A stretch of DNA of 64,000 nt from Solicola gregarius. GTDB taxonomy: Bacteria; Actinomycetota; Actinomycetes; Propionibacteriales; Nocardioidaceae. Where the stretch lies: NCBI RefSeq assembly GCF_025790165.1, contig NZ_CP094970.1, forward strand, positions 2,976,001-3,040,000, in the 5' to 3' direction. Below, piece after piece: positions 52,816-61,433 of this stretch. How positions within the stretch are numbered: the first letter of the stretch is position 1; every line of letters starts with the position of its first letter. Made by a program: the position numbers and the translations under genes. The notes beneath the pieces are model-generated. The model was not told the origin of the DNA. It was given only the letters and a program-made list of their open reading frames with translations, and did no database searches.

Positions 52816-54242
52816 TGCGGTACGCGCACACGGTCGAGTCGGTACGCCGCGCAGAGGCGGCCCTGATGGCGACGCTGCCTGCCGGCGCTCTCATGCAACG
52901 CGCCGCCGCCGGGCTGGCAGCCGTGTGCATCGACGTGCTCGGATCGGTGTACGGCGCCCGAGTCGTTGTCCTGGTCGGCTCCGGCGACAACGGTGGCGAT
53001 GCGCTGTACGCGGCCGCACGGCTCGCCTCTCGCGGGGCCGCGGTCGAGCTCGTCGTCCTCAAACCCGAGGCCGCGCACCCCGACGGACTCGCGGCCGCGC
53101 TCCGGGCCGGCGCCCGACGTACCGACAAGCCCGCATGGGACGGTGTCGACCTGCTGGTCGACGGGGTCGTCGGCATCGGGGGGCGACCCGGCTTGCGCGA
53201 CCCGGCGCGCACGCTGATCGAGGACGCGCGGGCCGCAGGCACGTACGTCGTCGCGGTCGACGTACCGAGCGGTGTCGACGTCGACGGTGCGACGCTGCCC
53301 GAACCGCACGTCACGGCCGATATCACGGTGACGTTCGGCACCCACAAACCCGCGCTGCTGGCCGCGCCGGCGGTACGGGCAGCCGGTTGGGTCCAGCTCG
53401 TCGACATCGGCCTCGTGCCGTACCTCGACGAGGCCGGGCTCGAGTCCGTCGAGTCGGCCGACGTACGCGCCGCGTACCCGTTGCCGTCGGGAGAGTCGCA
53501 CAAGTACACCCGCGGCGTCGTCGGTGTCGACGCGGGATCCGACCGCTACGCCGGCGCGGCCGAGCTGTGCGTTCGCGGTGCGCAGGCGGGTCCGGCGGGC
53601 ATGGTTCGCTTCGGCGGGCCGGACTCCGTCGCGGCCGAGATCGTCGCCCGTCGGCCGGAGGCGGTGGCGGGGCGCGGACGTGTGCAGGCCTGGGTCGTCG
53701 GGTCCGGTACTGCCGACCGTGCCGATTCGGCGCTGCGGGCCGCCGCGGCCGACGAGGTGCCGGTCGTCGTCGATGCCGACGCGCTCGCGTACTGGCGGCC
53801 CGGCATGGTTCGCGGCGCGCTGCTCACACCGCACGCGGGTGAGCTCGCGCGAATGCTCGACGTCGAGCGCTCGGTCGTCGAGGCCGCGCCGCTCGCGTAC
53901 GCCCGGCAAGCAGCCGAGCGGCTCGACGCGACCGTGCTGCTCAAGGGCAGCAACACCCTGATCGCCGAACGCGATCGACCGACCCGGGTCGTTTCGACGG
54001 GTACGCCCTGGCTCGCGACGGCCGGTGCGGGCGACGTACTCGCGGGACTCGCCGGCTCGCTGCTCGCCGCCGGACTTCCTGCTCGCGACGCCGGGTCCCT
54101 GGCCGCCTGGCTGCACGGTGCGGCGAGCCGGCGCGCCGCCGAGTACGGTCGGCCGATCACGGCCGGAGACGTCGCGGGGGCGATTCCGGCCGCAACCGCG
54201 GCCGTCCTGTCCGCACCCGCCACCCCCGCCCCGTGGGCATGA
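52815..54242 (+). CDS. nnr: Bifunctional NAD(P)HX epimerase/dehydratase
   Basis: A 475-residue metabolite-repair enzyme. N-terminal NnrE (epimerase) domain about 1-205 with VGSGDNGGDALYAA; C-terminal NnrD (ATP/ADP-dependent dehydratase) domain from about 215 with LLTPHAGELARML and TAGAGDVLAGLAGSLLAAG. It repairs hydrated NADH and NADPH. The C-terminal codons and the stop are part of a 24-bp hairpin arm. Confidence 0.93.
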   Translation: MRYAHTVESVRRAEAALMATLPAGALMQRAAAGLAAVCIDVLGSVYGARVVVLVGSGDNGGDALYAAARLASRGAAVELVVLKPEAAHPDGLAAALRAGARRTDKPAWDGVDLLVDGVVGIGGRPGLRDPARTLIEDARAAGTYVVAVDVPSGVDVDGATLPEPHVTADITVTFGTHKPALLAAPAVRAAGWVQLVDIGLVPYLDEAGLESVESADVRAAYPLPSGESHKYTRGVVGVDAGSDRYAGAAELCVRGAQAGPAGMVRFGGPDSVAAEIVARRPEAVAGRGRVQAWVVGSGTADRADSALRAAAADEVPVVVDADALAYWRPGMVRGALLTPHAGELARMLDVERSVVEAAPLAYARQAAERLDATVLLKGSNTLIAERDRPTRVVSTGTPWLATAGAGDVLAGLAGSLLAAGLPARDAGSLAAWLHGAASRRAAEYGRPITAGDVAGAIPAATAAVLSAPATPAPWA

Positions 54243-54299
54243 CGTTTCAGCCCGATTCCTCGCGAGACAAGGGCAGAAACGTCATGCCCACGGGGCGGG
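54225..54299. repeat. CATGACGTTT hairpin family, copy 3
   Basis: Perfect 24-bp arms (54225-54248 and 54276-54299) that include CATGACGTTTC and CCCCGTGGGC. The left arm runs through the nnr stop codon. Longest member of the family also present at 29647 and 35281. Confidence 0.85.
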
Positions 54300-54350
54300 A
54301 GCGCGGGCAGTGTGCGGTACGCAAAGGCGCACCTGAGAGAATCGACCGCG

Positions 54351-55487
54351 ATGTCACGCCACGATCCGGCCGCTGAGGCCGTCGTCGATCTCGACGCGTA
54401 CGCCCACAACCTCTCCGTCCTCGGTGAGGCGGCGCGTGGTGCGCGCATGATGGCGGTGCTCAAGGCCGACGCATACGGGCACGGGCTGGTGGAGTGTGCG
54501 CGTACCGCGCGCGCCAACAGCGTCTCGTGGCTCGGCGTGACGACGATCGCGGAGGCGCTCGAGCTGCGCGAGGTCGCCGACGAGGGCCGCATCCTGTGCT
54601 GGCTGTACCCGCCGGGCGCCGACTTCGCCTCCGCCGTCGAGCATGACATCGACCTCGCTGCATCGTCGGCGGCGCAGCTCGGCGAGATCGTCGCCGCGGC
54701 GGCCGGACGCCGCGCGCGCGTCCACCTCAAGGTCGATACGGGCATGTCGCGCAACGGCGCGCTCGGCGCCGACTGGTCGCATCTGGTGACGGCGGCGGCC
54801 ACGGCCCAGCGCAAGGGCGCGATCGAGGTGGTCGGCGTGTGGTCCCACCTGGCGTGTGCGGACGAGCCCACGCACCCGTCCGTCGCCGCCCAGGAGCAGG
54901 TGTTCCGCGAGGCGGTCGTCGAGCTCGCCTCCGCCGGCATCGAGCCGGAGCTGCGACACCTCGCCAACTCGGCCGCAACACTCACCCGGCCCAGCGCACA
55001 CTTCGACCTCGTACGCGTCGGAATCGCCAGCTACGGCCTGACGCCGGCACCCAATGTCGCGTCTTCGAGCGAGTACGGCCTGCGGCCGGCGATGACCCTG
55101 CGCGCCCGGCTCGCACACGTCAAGCGGGTGCCCGCCGGATCGGGCGTCTCGTACGGCCACACCCACGTCACGTCGGCCGACACGACCCTCGGCCTCGTTC
55201 CGGTCGGTTACGGCGACGGCGTGCTCCGCGCGCTGTCCAACCGGGCGTCCGTGTGGTGCGCAGGCGACCGGCGTCCGATCGTCGGCCGGGTCTGCATGGA
55301 CCAGTTCATGATCGACCTCGGCGACACGGAGATCGAGGTCGGCGAACCAGTGACCCTGTTCGGCGCCGGCGCGGAGGGCGACCCGACGGCACAAGACTGG
55401 GCGGACGCCGCCGACACCATTTCGTACGAGGTCGTCACCCGCATCGGCGGTCGCATCGAGCGCCGCCATCTCGGAGCAAGAGCATGA
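54351..55487 (+). CDS. alr: Alanine racemase
   Basis: A 378-residue PLP enzyme providing D-alanine for the cell wall. Lys38 in VLKADAYGHG is the Schiff-base lysine, and the tyrosine of SGVSYGHT is the second base. GRVCMDQFMIDLG is also diagnostic. GAGAAT ends eight bases before the ATG at 54351. The start of the next gene overlaps its stop (ATGA). Confidence 0.95.
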   Translation: MSRHDPAAEAVVDLDAYAHNLSVLGEAARGARMMAVLKADAYGHGLVECARTARANSVSWLGVTTIAEALELREVADEGRILCWLYPPGADFASAVEHDIDLAASSAAQLGEIVAAAAGRRARVHLKVDTGMSRNGALGADWSHLVTAAATAQRKGAIEVVGVWSHLACADEPTHPSVAAQEQVFREAVVELASAGIEPELRHLANSAATLTRPSAHFDLVRVGIASYGLTPAPNVASSSEYGLRPAMTLRARLAHVKRVPAGSGVSYGHTHVTSADTTLGLVPVGYGDGVLRALSNRASVWCAGDRRPIVGRVCMDQFMIDLGDTEIEVGEPVTLFGAGAEGDPTAQDWADAADTISYEVVTRIGGRIERRHLGARA

Positions 55488-56560
55488 ACCTACTGACCAA
55501 ACGAACGCTCGGCATCTCCGCGGCGCTCGTGGGAGTAGCCGCGGCAGGCGTCGCGGCCGAGCTCGTCGGCCGTCGTCGGCAGTCGCGGCGACTCGAGGCG
55601 GGGGAGGAGATCCCCTTCGGGTCCCTGCACTCAGAACCCCAACCGGTCGTCGCGAGCGACGGCGTACGCCTGCACGTCGAGGTCGATGAACCCGATGTGC
55701 CGGTCGACCCGGCGGTGCCCGATGGTTCGCGTCTGCGGGGCTCGCAAGCTCACTCCTTGCCCCTCACGGTCGTCTTCGCGCACGGCTGGGTCCTCGACCT
55801 CGACAGCTGGCACTTCCAGCGCGCGGCTCTCCGGGGACGAGTACGGATGGTGTTCTACGACCAGCGCTCGCACGGCCGGTCACAACGTTCAACCCGCAAG
55901 GGCTCGAACTTCGACCAGCTCGGCCGCGACCTGCGCGACATCATCGAGGCGACCACGCCCGACGGCCCGGTGATTCTCGTCGGGCACTCGATGGGCGGAA
56001 TGACGATAATGTCGCTCGCCGAGCAGTTCCCCGACCTCGTACGCGAGCGGGTCGCCGGCGTACTCCTGTGCGGTACGAGCGCGGGTGGGTTGCTCCCGCC
56101 GGGCACGCCGCTGCGGCGCGCACAGCCCGTCGTCGAGAACCTCGCGGTCGCGATCACGCCCATGCTCGCGGTGGGTCGCCGGCTCGGCAGCAACCGGTCG
56201 TCGCGGCGCTTCACCGTCGGCCCGGATGCTCCGGTCGAGTACGCCGAGATGACCGCGCAGATGCTGCGGCGTACGCACACGCACGTACTCCTCGACTTCC
56301 TGCCCAACTTCGGCCGGCTCGACGCGTACGAGGCACTCGCCGCGCTGCCGGGCGAGGCGACCGTCGTCGTCAGCGGCACGCACGACCAGATCACGCCGCA
56401 CAAGCACAGCCAGCGCATCGTCGACCGGCTCCCGGGTGCGCGGCTCGTCGTCGCCGACCGCGCCGGGCACATGGTGCAGCTGGAGCGCCACGAGCTGGTC
56501 ACGGCGGTGCTCGAGGACCTCATCGAGCAGGCCGTCGAGACGCAGCAGGAGACGGCATGA
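55484..56560 (+). CDS. Membrane-anchored alpha/beta hydrolase
   Basis: A 358-residue hydrolase. An N-terminal hydrophobic segment at about 9-27 (LGISAALVGVAAAGVAAEL) probably anchors it. Ser169 in GHSMGG is the nucleophile; the oxyanion region is FAHGWVLD, and the last His is in RAGHMVQLERH. Conserved between alr and tsaE in related actinobacteria as I recall, role unknown. Coupled by 4-base overlaps on both sides. Confidence 0.87.
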   Translation: MNLLTKRTLGISAALVGVAAAGVAAELVGRRRQSRRLEAGEEIPFGSLHSEPQPVVASDGVRLHVEVDEPDVPVDPAVPDGSRLRGSQAHSLPLTVVFAHGWVLDLDSWHFQRAALRGRVRMVFYDQRSHGRSQRSTRKGSNFDQLGRDLRDIIEATTPDGPVILVGHSMGGMTIMSLAEQFPDLVRERVAGVLLCGTSAGGLLPPGTPLRRAQPVVENLAVAITPMLAVGRRLGSNRSSRRFTVGPDAPVEYAEMTAQMLRRTHTHVLLDFLPNFGRLDAYEALAALPGEATVVVSGTHDQITPHKHSQRIVDRLPGARLVVADRAGHMVQLERHELVTAVLEDLIEQAVETQQETA

Positions 56561-57534
56561 CCGCGCTCAACCGGCACGCGCTGAACGTACTCGACGCAAC
56601 CCCTGATGACGCCGAGGCAGTGCTCGCGGTGATCCGGCTGTCGTTCGGCGCGCGGCCGGTCCTCGACCCGCCGTCGACTGCCGGCGACGAGACGATCGAG
56701 TCGGTCGCGGCCGCGCTCGAGGAGTCCGGTGGCCTGCTCGTCGAGCGGCGTGGCAAGCCGATCGGGGCGATGCTGTTCGACGAGTCGCGGCCGCGGATGC
56801 TCGGCTTCCGCCGGGTGAGCGTCGATCCCGATCACCAGGACCGCGGTGTCGCGTCGGCAATGGTCGGCGTCGCCGAAGACACCGCCGAGGAACGCGGCTG
56901 CGACGGAATCTGGCTCAGCGTACGAGAGGAGCTGCCCGACAACGTCGAGTTCTGGACCCGTCGCCGCTACATCCCGATGCGGCGCAACGCCGAGATGATG
57001 GAGTTCGGGAAGACATTGTGGCTGGGCCGCGAGCTCCCGACCGCGCAGTCGACGCGGTCGTTCGGCGAGGCACTTGCGACGTTGCTGCAGCCGGGCGATG
57101 TGCTGCTGATGTCCGGCGAGCTCGGCGCCGGGAAGACGACGCTGACGCAGGGCATCGGTGCGGGGCTGGACATCCGCGGCCCCGTGACGTCGCCGACGTT
57201 CGTCATCTCCCGCAAGCATCCCAACCTCGGCGACGGCCCGCCGCTACAGCACGTCGACGCGTACCGCATCGGTGACTCCGCGGAGCTGGACGATCTCGAC
57301 CTCGACATGGCCACCGAGTCGTCGGTCACCGTCGTCGAGTGGGGCGAGGGCAAGGCCGAACAGCTCGCCGACTCGTGGCTCGAGGTACGTCTCGAGCGCC
57401 GCAAGGGCACGGTGCTCGATCCGCTCGGCACGATCGTGCCCGAGGACTCCGGTGAGGACATGCGGGTCGTCACGGTCAAGCCGCATGGCAAGCGCTGGGT
57501 GTGGGAGCCGCTGCGCTCGACGCTGCTCGCCTGA
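56557..57534 (+). CDS. tsaE: GNAT-TsaE fusion protein
   Basis: A 325-residue protein: a GNAT-like domain (about 1-150, with DPDHQDRGVASAMVGVAE as the acetyl-CoA loop) joined to TsaE (about 157-300). TsaE is the ATPase of the tRNA threonylcarbamoyladenosine (t6A37) machinery; its Walker A GELGAGKT is at 187-194, and TSPTFVISR follows. The reading frame is continuous, with no stop or start codon pattern between the parts. The tail (RKGTVLDPLGTIVPEDSG) is longer than in E. coli TsaE. Confidence 0.9.
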   Translation: MTALNRHALNVLDATPDDAEAVLAVIRLSFGARPVLDPPSTAGDETIESVAAALEESGGLLVERRGKPIGAMLFDESRPRMLGFRRVSVDPDHQDRGVASAMVGVAEDTAEERGCDGIWLSVREELPDNVEFWTRRRYIPMRRNAEMMEFGKTLWLGRELPTAQSTRSFGEALATLLQPGDVLLMSGELGAGKTTLTQGIGAGLDIRGPVTSPTFVISRKHPNLGDGPPLQHVDAYRIGDSAELDDLDLDMATESSVTVVEWGEGKAEQLADSWLEVRLERRKGTVLDPLGTIVPEDSGEDMRVVTVKPHGKRWVWEPLRSTLLA

Positions 57535-57542
57535 CCGGCGCG

Positions 57543-57692
57543 TTTGCGATCGGGGACGCCCGGCTCTCGTGCGGTTTGCGAGCGGGGACGCCCAGATCGC
57601 TACCTAGTGGATCGGGGACGCCCAGATCGCGATGCGTTGCGAGCGGGGACGCCCAGGTCGCGAAGGTTGCGATCGGGGACGCCCAGATCGCT
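57543..57692. repeat. Five tandem 31-bp hairpin units
   Basis: The core CGGGGACGCCC begins at 57551, 57583, 57613, 57644 and 57674 (periods 32, 30, 31, 30). Most units read GCGATC-GGGGACGCCC-A-GATCGC, so each is itself a dyad (GCGATC with GATCGC, GGG with CCC). The array lies between tsaE and tsaB. It has no CRISPR-like constant repeat with unique spacers. Confidence 0.85.
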
Positions 57693-57724
57693 AGCCGACC
57701 CCGCCGCTCCCGTACGCTGAGCGC

Positions 57725-58441
57725 GTGCTGCTCCTCGCGTTCGACACCGCCTCGCCGGCGATCACCGTCGCCCTGCACGATGGCAACGATGTCCTCGCGG
57801 CGACCGACTCGGTCGATGCCATGCGACACGGCGAGCTGCTCGCGCCCGGCATCCAACGCGTACTGGCAGAGGCGGGGGCCGATCGCCGCGACCTCACCGA
57901 CGTCGCTGTCGGCGTCGGGCCGGGGCCGTACACCGGACTGCGGGTAGGCGTCGTCACCGCGCGTACGCTCGCGGCGGCGCTGTCGGTCGCCTTGCACAGC
58001 GTGTGTTCGCTCGACATCATCGCTGCGGCGGTGCCCGCGGGCAGCCCGTTCGTGGTCGCGACCGACGCTCGCCGCAAGGAGGTCTACTGGGCGCGCTACG
58101 ACGCGACCGGGGCGCGGGTCACCGGCCCCGACGTCGCTCGGCCGGACGCGCTCGACCACCCGACCGCCATGCCTGCGTACGGTCGCGGGGCGAAGCTGTA
58201 CGCCGACGCGCTGCCGTACGCCGGCGGCCCGCTCGACCCCGACGCGCGCGTGCTCGCCGAGGCCGTCGCGCACGATCGCGTCCGCGAGGTCGACCCGGAG
58301 CCGATGTACCTCCGTCGCCCCGATGCGACGCCGCCGGGGAGCGTAAACGAGCGACCGGATGATCGCTCGCGCCACCGGCACCGACCTGGCCGCGCTCGTC
58401 GAGATCGAGCGCCTGTGCTTCGGCGCCGACGCGTGGTCTGA
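57725..58441 (+). CDS. tsaB: tRNA t6A37 biosynthesis protein TsaB
   Basis: A 238-residue ASKHA-fold partner of TsaD. LAFDTASPAITVAL at the start and VGVGPGPYTGLRVGVVTARTL are diagnostic. TACGCT ends exactly six bases before the GTG. The expected end is near YLRRPDA; the frame then runs 83 bases into rimI (an Arg-rich tail), suggesting that an earlier stop was lost. The following rimI is intact. Confidence 0.9.
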   Translation: MLLLAFDTASPAITVALHDGNDVLAATDSVDAMRHGELLAPGIQRVLAEAGADRRDLTDVAVGVGPGPYTGLRVGVVTARTLAAALSVALHSVCSLDIIAAAVPAGSPFVVATDARRKEVYWARYDATGARVTGPDVARPDALDHPTAMPAYGRGAKLYADALPYAGGPLDPDARVLAEAVAHDRVREVDPEPMYLRRPDATPPGSVNERPDDRSRHRHRPGRARRDRAPVLRRRRVV

Positions 58442-58799
58442 GACGCTCGTACGCGCCGAGCTCGATGCACTATCGCGGTCGGTCCTGGTCGCCCGCGAGG
58501 AGAGCGTCGTCGTGGGGTACGCGAGCGTGATGGCGACCGGCGATCTCGCCGACCTGCAACGCGTCGCGGTACGACCGGATCGCCGTGGCCGCGGGTACGG
58601 TCGGCGGCTGCTCGACGAGGCGATGCGGGTCGCGACGCTCGGTGGTGCCGACCGGATATTGCTCGAGGTGGCCGCCGACAACGGCCCCGCGATCGCCCTG
58701 TACCGCGCGGCGGGTTTCGAGGAGCTCGACCGACGCGTTGGGTACTACGGCGCCGGGCGTGACGCGCTCGTCCTCCGGGTCGACCTCGACGCCCGCTGA
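58359..58799 (+). CDS. rimI: Ribosomal-protein-alanine N-acetyltransferase
   Basis: A 146-residue GNAT that acetylates the N-terminal alanine of S18. VAVRPDRRGRGYGRRLLDEA is the acetyl-CoA loop and ALYRAAGFEELDRRVGYYG the C-terminal signature. It starts inside tsaB. The tsaD gene that normally follows is not in this window. Confidence 0.88.
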   Translation: MIARATGTDLAALVEIERLCFGADAWSETLVRAELDALSRSVLVAREESVVVGYASVMATGDLADLQRVAVRPDRRGRGYGRRLLDEAMRVATLGGADRILLEVAADNGPAIALYRAAGFEELDRRVGYYGAGRDALVLRVDLDAR

Positions 58800-58831
58800 C
58801 TCGAGAGTTCCGCAGTCGAGTCAGGCGTCAG

Positions 58832-58899
58832 CCCCCGTGGGCCTCCCGTTTCAGCCGCAGAAATCGTTCCGGCAGGGCCGAAACGCGCGGCTCACGGGG
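58832..58899. repeat. Imperfect hairpin related to the CGTTTC family
   Basis: CCCCGTGGGC pairs with GCTCACGGGG (58890-58899) and CGTTTC (58847-58852) with GAAACG (58880-58885). The outer GGGGC and inner GTTTC/GAAAC echo the CATGACGTTTC hairpins at 29647, 35281 and 54225. The remaining 80 bases to the next gene show nothing else clear. Confidence 0.6.
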
Positions 58900-58979
58900 C
58901 GGGAGTTCGCGCCGACCTCTGGCGAACAGGTCAATTGTCCGGTACTTTTGTCCCACTTTTTGTTACCCGGAGGTAACCC

Positions 58980-60881
58980 ATGCGTACGACTCGTCTGCTC
59001 GGATCCCTCACCCTCGCCGGGGCAATGCTGGTTGCCGCCGGGGTCACCTCCACCGGGCCCACGTCGGCCGAACCGTCGGCCCCCGTGAGTCGGTCACCTC
59101 ACGGGCCGAGGTACGACATCGTGGTGACCAAGGACGTCCCGATCACGATGCCCGACGGTCGGGTGCTGCGCGCCAATATCCACGCACCCGCCGACCCCGA
59201 GACGGGAAAGCCGGCGTCGGGGCCGTTCCCGGTCATCGTCGGACAGACCCCGTACGGCAAGTCCGGCGACCAGGGCTCACCGGGCTACAGCGGGCTCAAC
59301 CCGTACCTCGTCAAGCGCGGCTACATCGGCGTCGTCGTCGACGTCGCCGGCACCGGTGGCTCCGAGGGACAGTCGCAGCTGTTCGGGAAGTCCGAGGCGC
59401 GCGACGGGCGCGAGGTCGTCGAGTGGGCCGCCGACCTGCCGCACAGCAACGGCAAGGTGGGGCTGCTCGGCATCTCCTACCTCGCCATCGACCAGCTCTT
59501 CACCGCCGGCGCGGTCGGCCGGCACTCGCCGTTGAAGGCGATCTTCCCGATGGCGGCGTCGATCGACCCGTACCGTGACCTGTTCACCAGCGGCGGCGTC
59601 GTGAACCTCGAGTCATCGCTCGGCCTGATCGCCGCGTACTTCGGCGTGCGGACGACAACGCCGTTCTCCGAGCGGCCGAAGAACCCGCTCGATGCGCTGC
59701 GGCTCAGCCTGCAGCATGCGCTCGCGGGCATTCCGTTCGAGCTCAAGACCGGGCTCGACGTGCTGCTCCAGGGCGATCGCGTCTACGACGGCTCGTACTG
59801 GCACGAGCGGGCACCCGAGCGGGTGCTGCGCCGGATCGTACGAAACAACGTCGCGGTCTACCTCGTCGGCGGGCAGTGGGACGTGTTCCAGCGGGGCGAG
59901 CCGCTGCTCTACAGCGGACTGCAGAACGCCGCGGCCGGGCGACCGGTGACAGCGCCGATGGCGCCGGGACAGAAGGCGGATCCGAGGTTCCAGCTGCTCA
60001 CCGGACCGTGGACGCACGCGAATCCGGGAGCGGGTGCGCGCCTCAACCGCCTTCAGCTGCGCTGGTTCGACCGTTGGCTCAAGGGACGCAAGACCGGAAT
60101 CCTCGACACCCGCAAGCCCCTCCATGTGATCGAGCCGGGCGGGAAGACGTACGACGCCGCGCGCTATCCGCTCACGGGCGCGCCCACGAAGAGGCTGTAC
60201 CTCGAGCCCGATGGTGCGCTCGGAGGCAAGCCGGCGCCGGCGGACGGCGGTGGCGACCACGTCGTGTTCACCGGGCTGTCGCCGTTGTGTACGCGCTCGA
60301 CCGACCAGTGGGCGGCCGGCGCGCTCGGCGACCTGCTCGCGGGAACGCCGTTCGACTGCACGAAGCAGCGCTTCCCGCCGGGCCCGGAGCCGGGCGAGGT
60401 GGCGTACGCGACCAGGCCGCTGAAGAAGGCGACCACGCTCGCGGGACCGATCGGGGTGACGCTGCGCGCGCGGTCGACCCGGCCCGAGACGATGTTCGTC
60501 GTACGACTCGACGACGTCGCGCCGGATGGCACGGTCACGGAGCTCACCGGCGGCGCACAGCTGGGATCGCAGCGCGCGCTCGACCGTAGGCGCAGCTGGC
60601 GCTCCGACAAGCGTGCCGGGTACGCGCTGCCGTACCACCCGATGACGCGCGCGGCGCAGCGTCCGGTCACTCCCGGCAAGGTGACGCGCTACGACATCGA
60701 GGTCCGCCCGGCGTTCCTGACGGTGCCGGCGGGTCATCGGCTCCGCATGACGATCGGCACCGGCGACCTGCCCCACCTGCTCCCGCCGCCGTTGCGCCTA
60801 CCGCAGCTGCTCCTCGGTGTGTACGACGTGCGCCACGAGGCAGGGGCGCAGTCCTGGGTCGACCTGCCGATCCGGCGCTAG
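58980..60881 (+). CDS. Secreted CocE/NonD family hydrolase (X-Pro dipeptidyl-peptidase-like)
   Basis: A 633-residue exported alpha/beta hydrolase. Signal peptide residues 1-30 (MRTTRLLGSLTLAGAMLVAA). Ser166 in LLGISYLA is the nucleophile, with DVAGTGGSEG as the acidic loop before it. The C-terminal 220 residues are the jelly-roll seen in cocaine esterase and X-Pro peptidases. Substrate unknown. Its TAG stop and the TAG stop of the convergent WYL gene overlap in one CTAG (60878-60881). Confidence 0.86.
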   Translation: MRTTRLLGSLTLAGAMLVAAGVTSTGPTSAEPSAPVSRSPHGPRYDIVVTKDVPITMPDGRVLRANIHAPADPETGKPASGPFPVIVGQTPYGKSGDQGSPGYSGLNPYLVKRGYIGVVVDVAGTGGSEGQSQLFGKSEARDGREVVEWAADLPHSNGKVGLLGISYLAIDQLFTAGAVGRHSPLKAIFPMAASIDPYRDLFTSGGVVNLESSLGLIAAYFGVRTTTPFSERPKNPLDALRLSLQHALAGIPFELKTGLDVLLQGDRVYDGSYWHERAPERVLRRIVRNNVAVYLVGGQWDVFQRGEPLLYSGLQNAAAGRPVTAPMAPGQKADPRFQLLTGPWTHANPGAGARLNRLQLRWFDRWLKGRKTGILDTRKPLHVIEPGGKTYDAARYPLTGAPTKRLYLEPDGALGGKPAPADGGGDHVVFTGLSPLCTRSTDQWAAGALGDLLAGTPFDCTKQRFPPGPEPGEVAYATRPLKKATTLAGPIGVTLRARSTRPETMFVVRLDDVAPDGTVTELTGGAQLGSQRALDRRRSWRSDKRAGYALPYHPMTRAAQRPVTPGKVTRYDIEVRPAFLTVPAGHRLRMTIGTGDLPHLLPPPLRLPQLLLGVYDVRHEAGAQSWVDLPIRR

Positions 60882-61411
60882 TTCCGGAGGGCACGGTCGA
60901 GGCGGTCTCGGAGCGTCTCGCAGTGACGGCGGAAGTCGTCCGGCTCGTCGATGCCGAAGTCGACACCCATCGACAGCACGACGGCGGCCAGCCACTGGTA
61001 GGAGTGTCCCCATACGAGCGCCCGACAACGCTCGGGGCCGAGCGACTCGAGCTCGACCTCTTGGGTCAGTAGGCGATCGGCGACCGTCGAGGGACTGGCA
61101 TCGAACCGGAGTACCGTTCGGATCGGCGGAGTCGAGTCGAGCTGGTGGATCGCGGCGGAGTCGTCGGGGATCTCCCGTGGCTCGAACGTCGTCGCCCGCT
61201 CGAGGCCCGACATCCGGTCGATCCGAAACGTACGCCAGTCGTCGCGCTCGATGTCCCACGTGAGCAGGGACGAACGCGACTTGTGCACGACGATGCGGTA
61301 CGGCTCCACGCGGCGAACGCCGCGCTCGCCCTCGGATTCGTACTCGAAGGCGATCTCGGCATGGGCGTACGCCGCATCGGCGAGCTCGTCGAGCGGCGAA
61401 GCCTCACGCAT
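60878..61411 (-). CDS. Stand-alone WYL-domain protein
   Basis: A 177-residue protein consisting of a WYL-like fold: EPYRIVVHKSRSSLLTWDIE followed by FRIDRMSGLE (the Arg/Asp ligand-binding signature). The usual N-terminal winged helix of DeoR/YafY-type regulators is missing. It may be a ligand sensor without DNA binding, or a remnant. TAGCCT ends six bases before the ATG at 61411. The gap to the divergent acyltransferase is only 22 bases. Confidence 0.75.
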   Translation of the reverse strand: MREASPLDELADAAYAHAEIAFEYESEGERGVRRVEPYRIVVHKSRSSLLTWDIERDDWRTFRIDRMSGLERATTFEPREIPDDSAAIHQLDSTPPIRTVLRFDASPSTVADRLLTQEVELESLGPERCRALVWGHSYQWLAAVVLSMGVDFGIDEPDDFRRHCETLRDRLDRALRN

Positions 61412-61433
61412 AGTCGCAGGCTACGCTGCCGGG

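Noticed and set aside
50925-54116. Very long antisense open frame opposite glmS, acpS and nnr
   Set aside because: High GC content produces long open frames on the opposite strand; the sense frames encode well-conserved proteins.
57543-57692. CRISPR array
   Set aside because: The repeated part covers nearly the whole period, the units vary, there are no unique spacers of constant length and no cas genes nearby.
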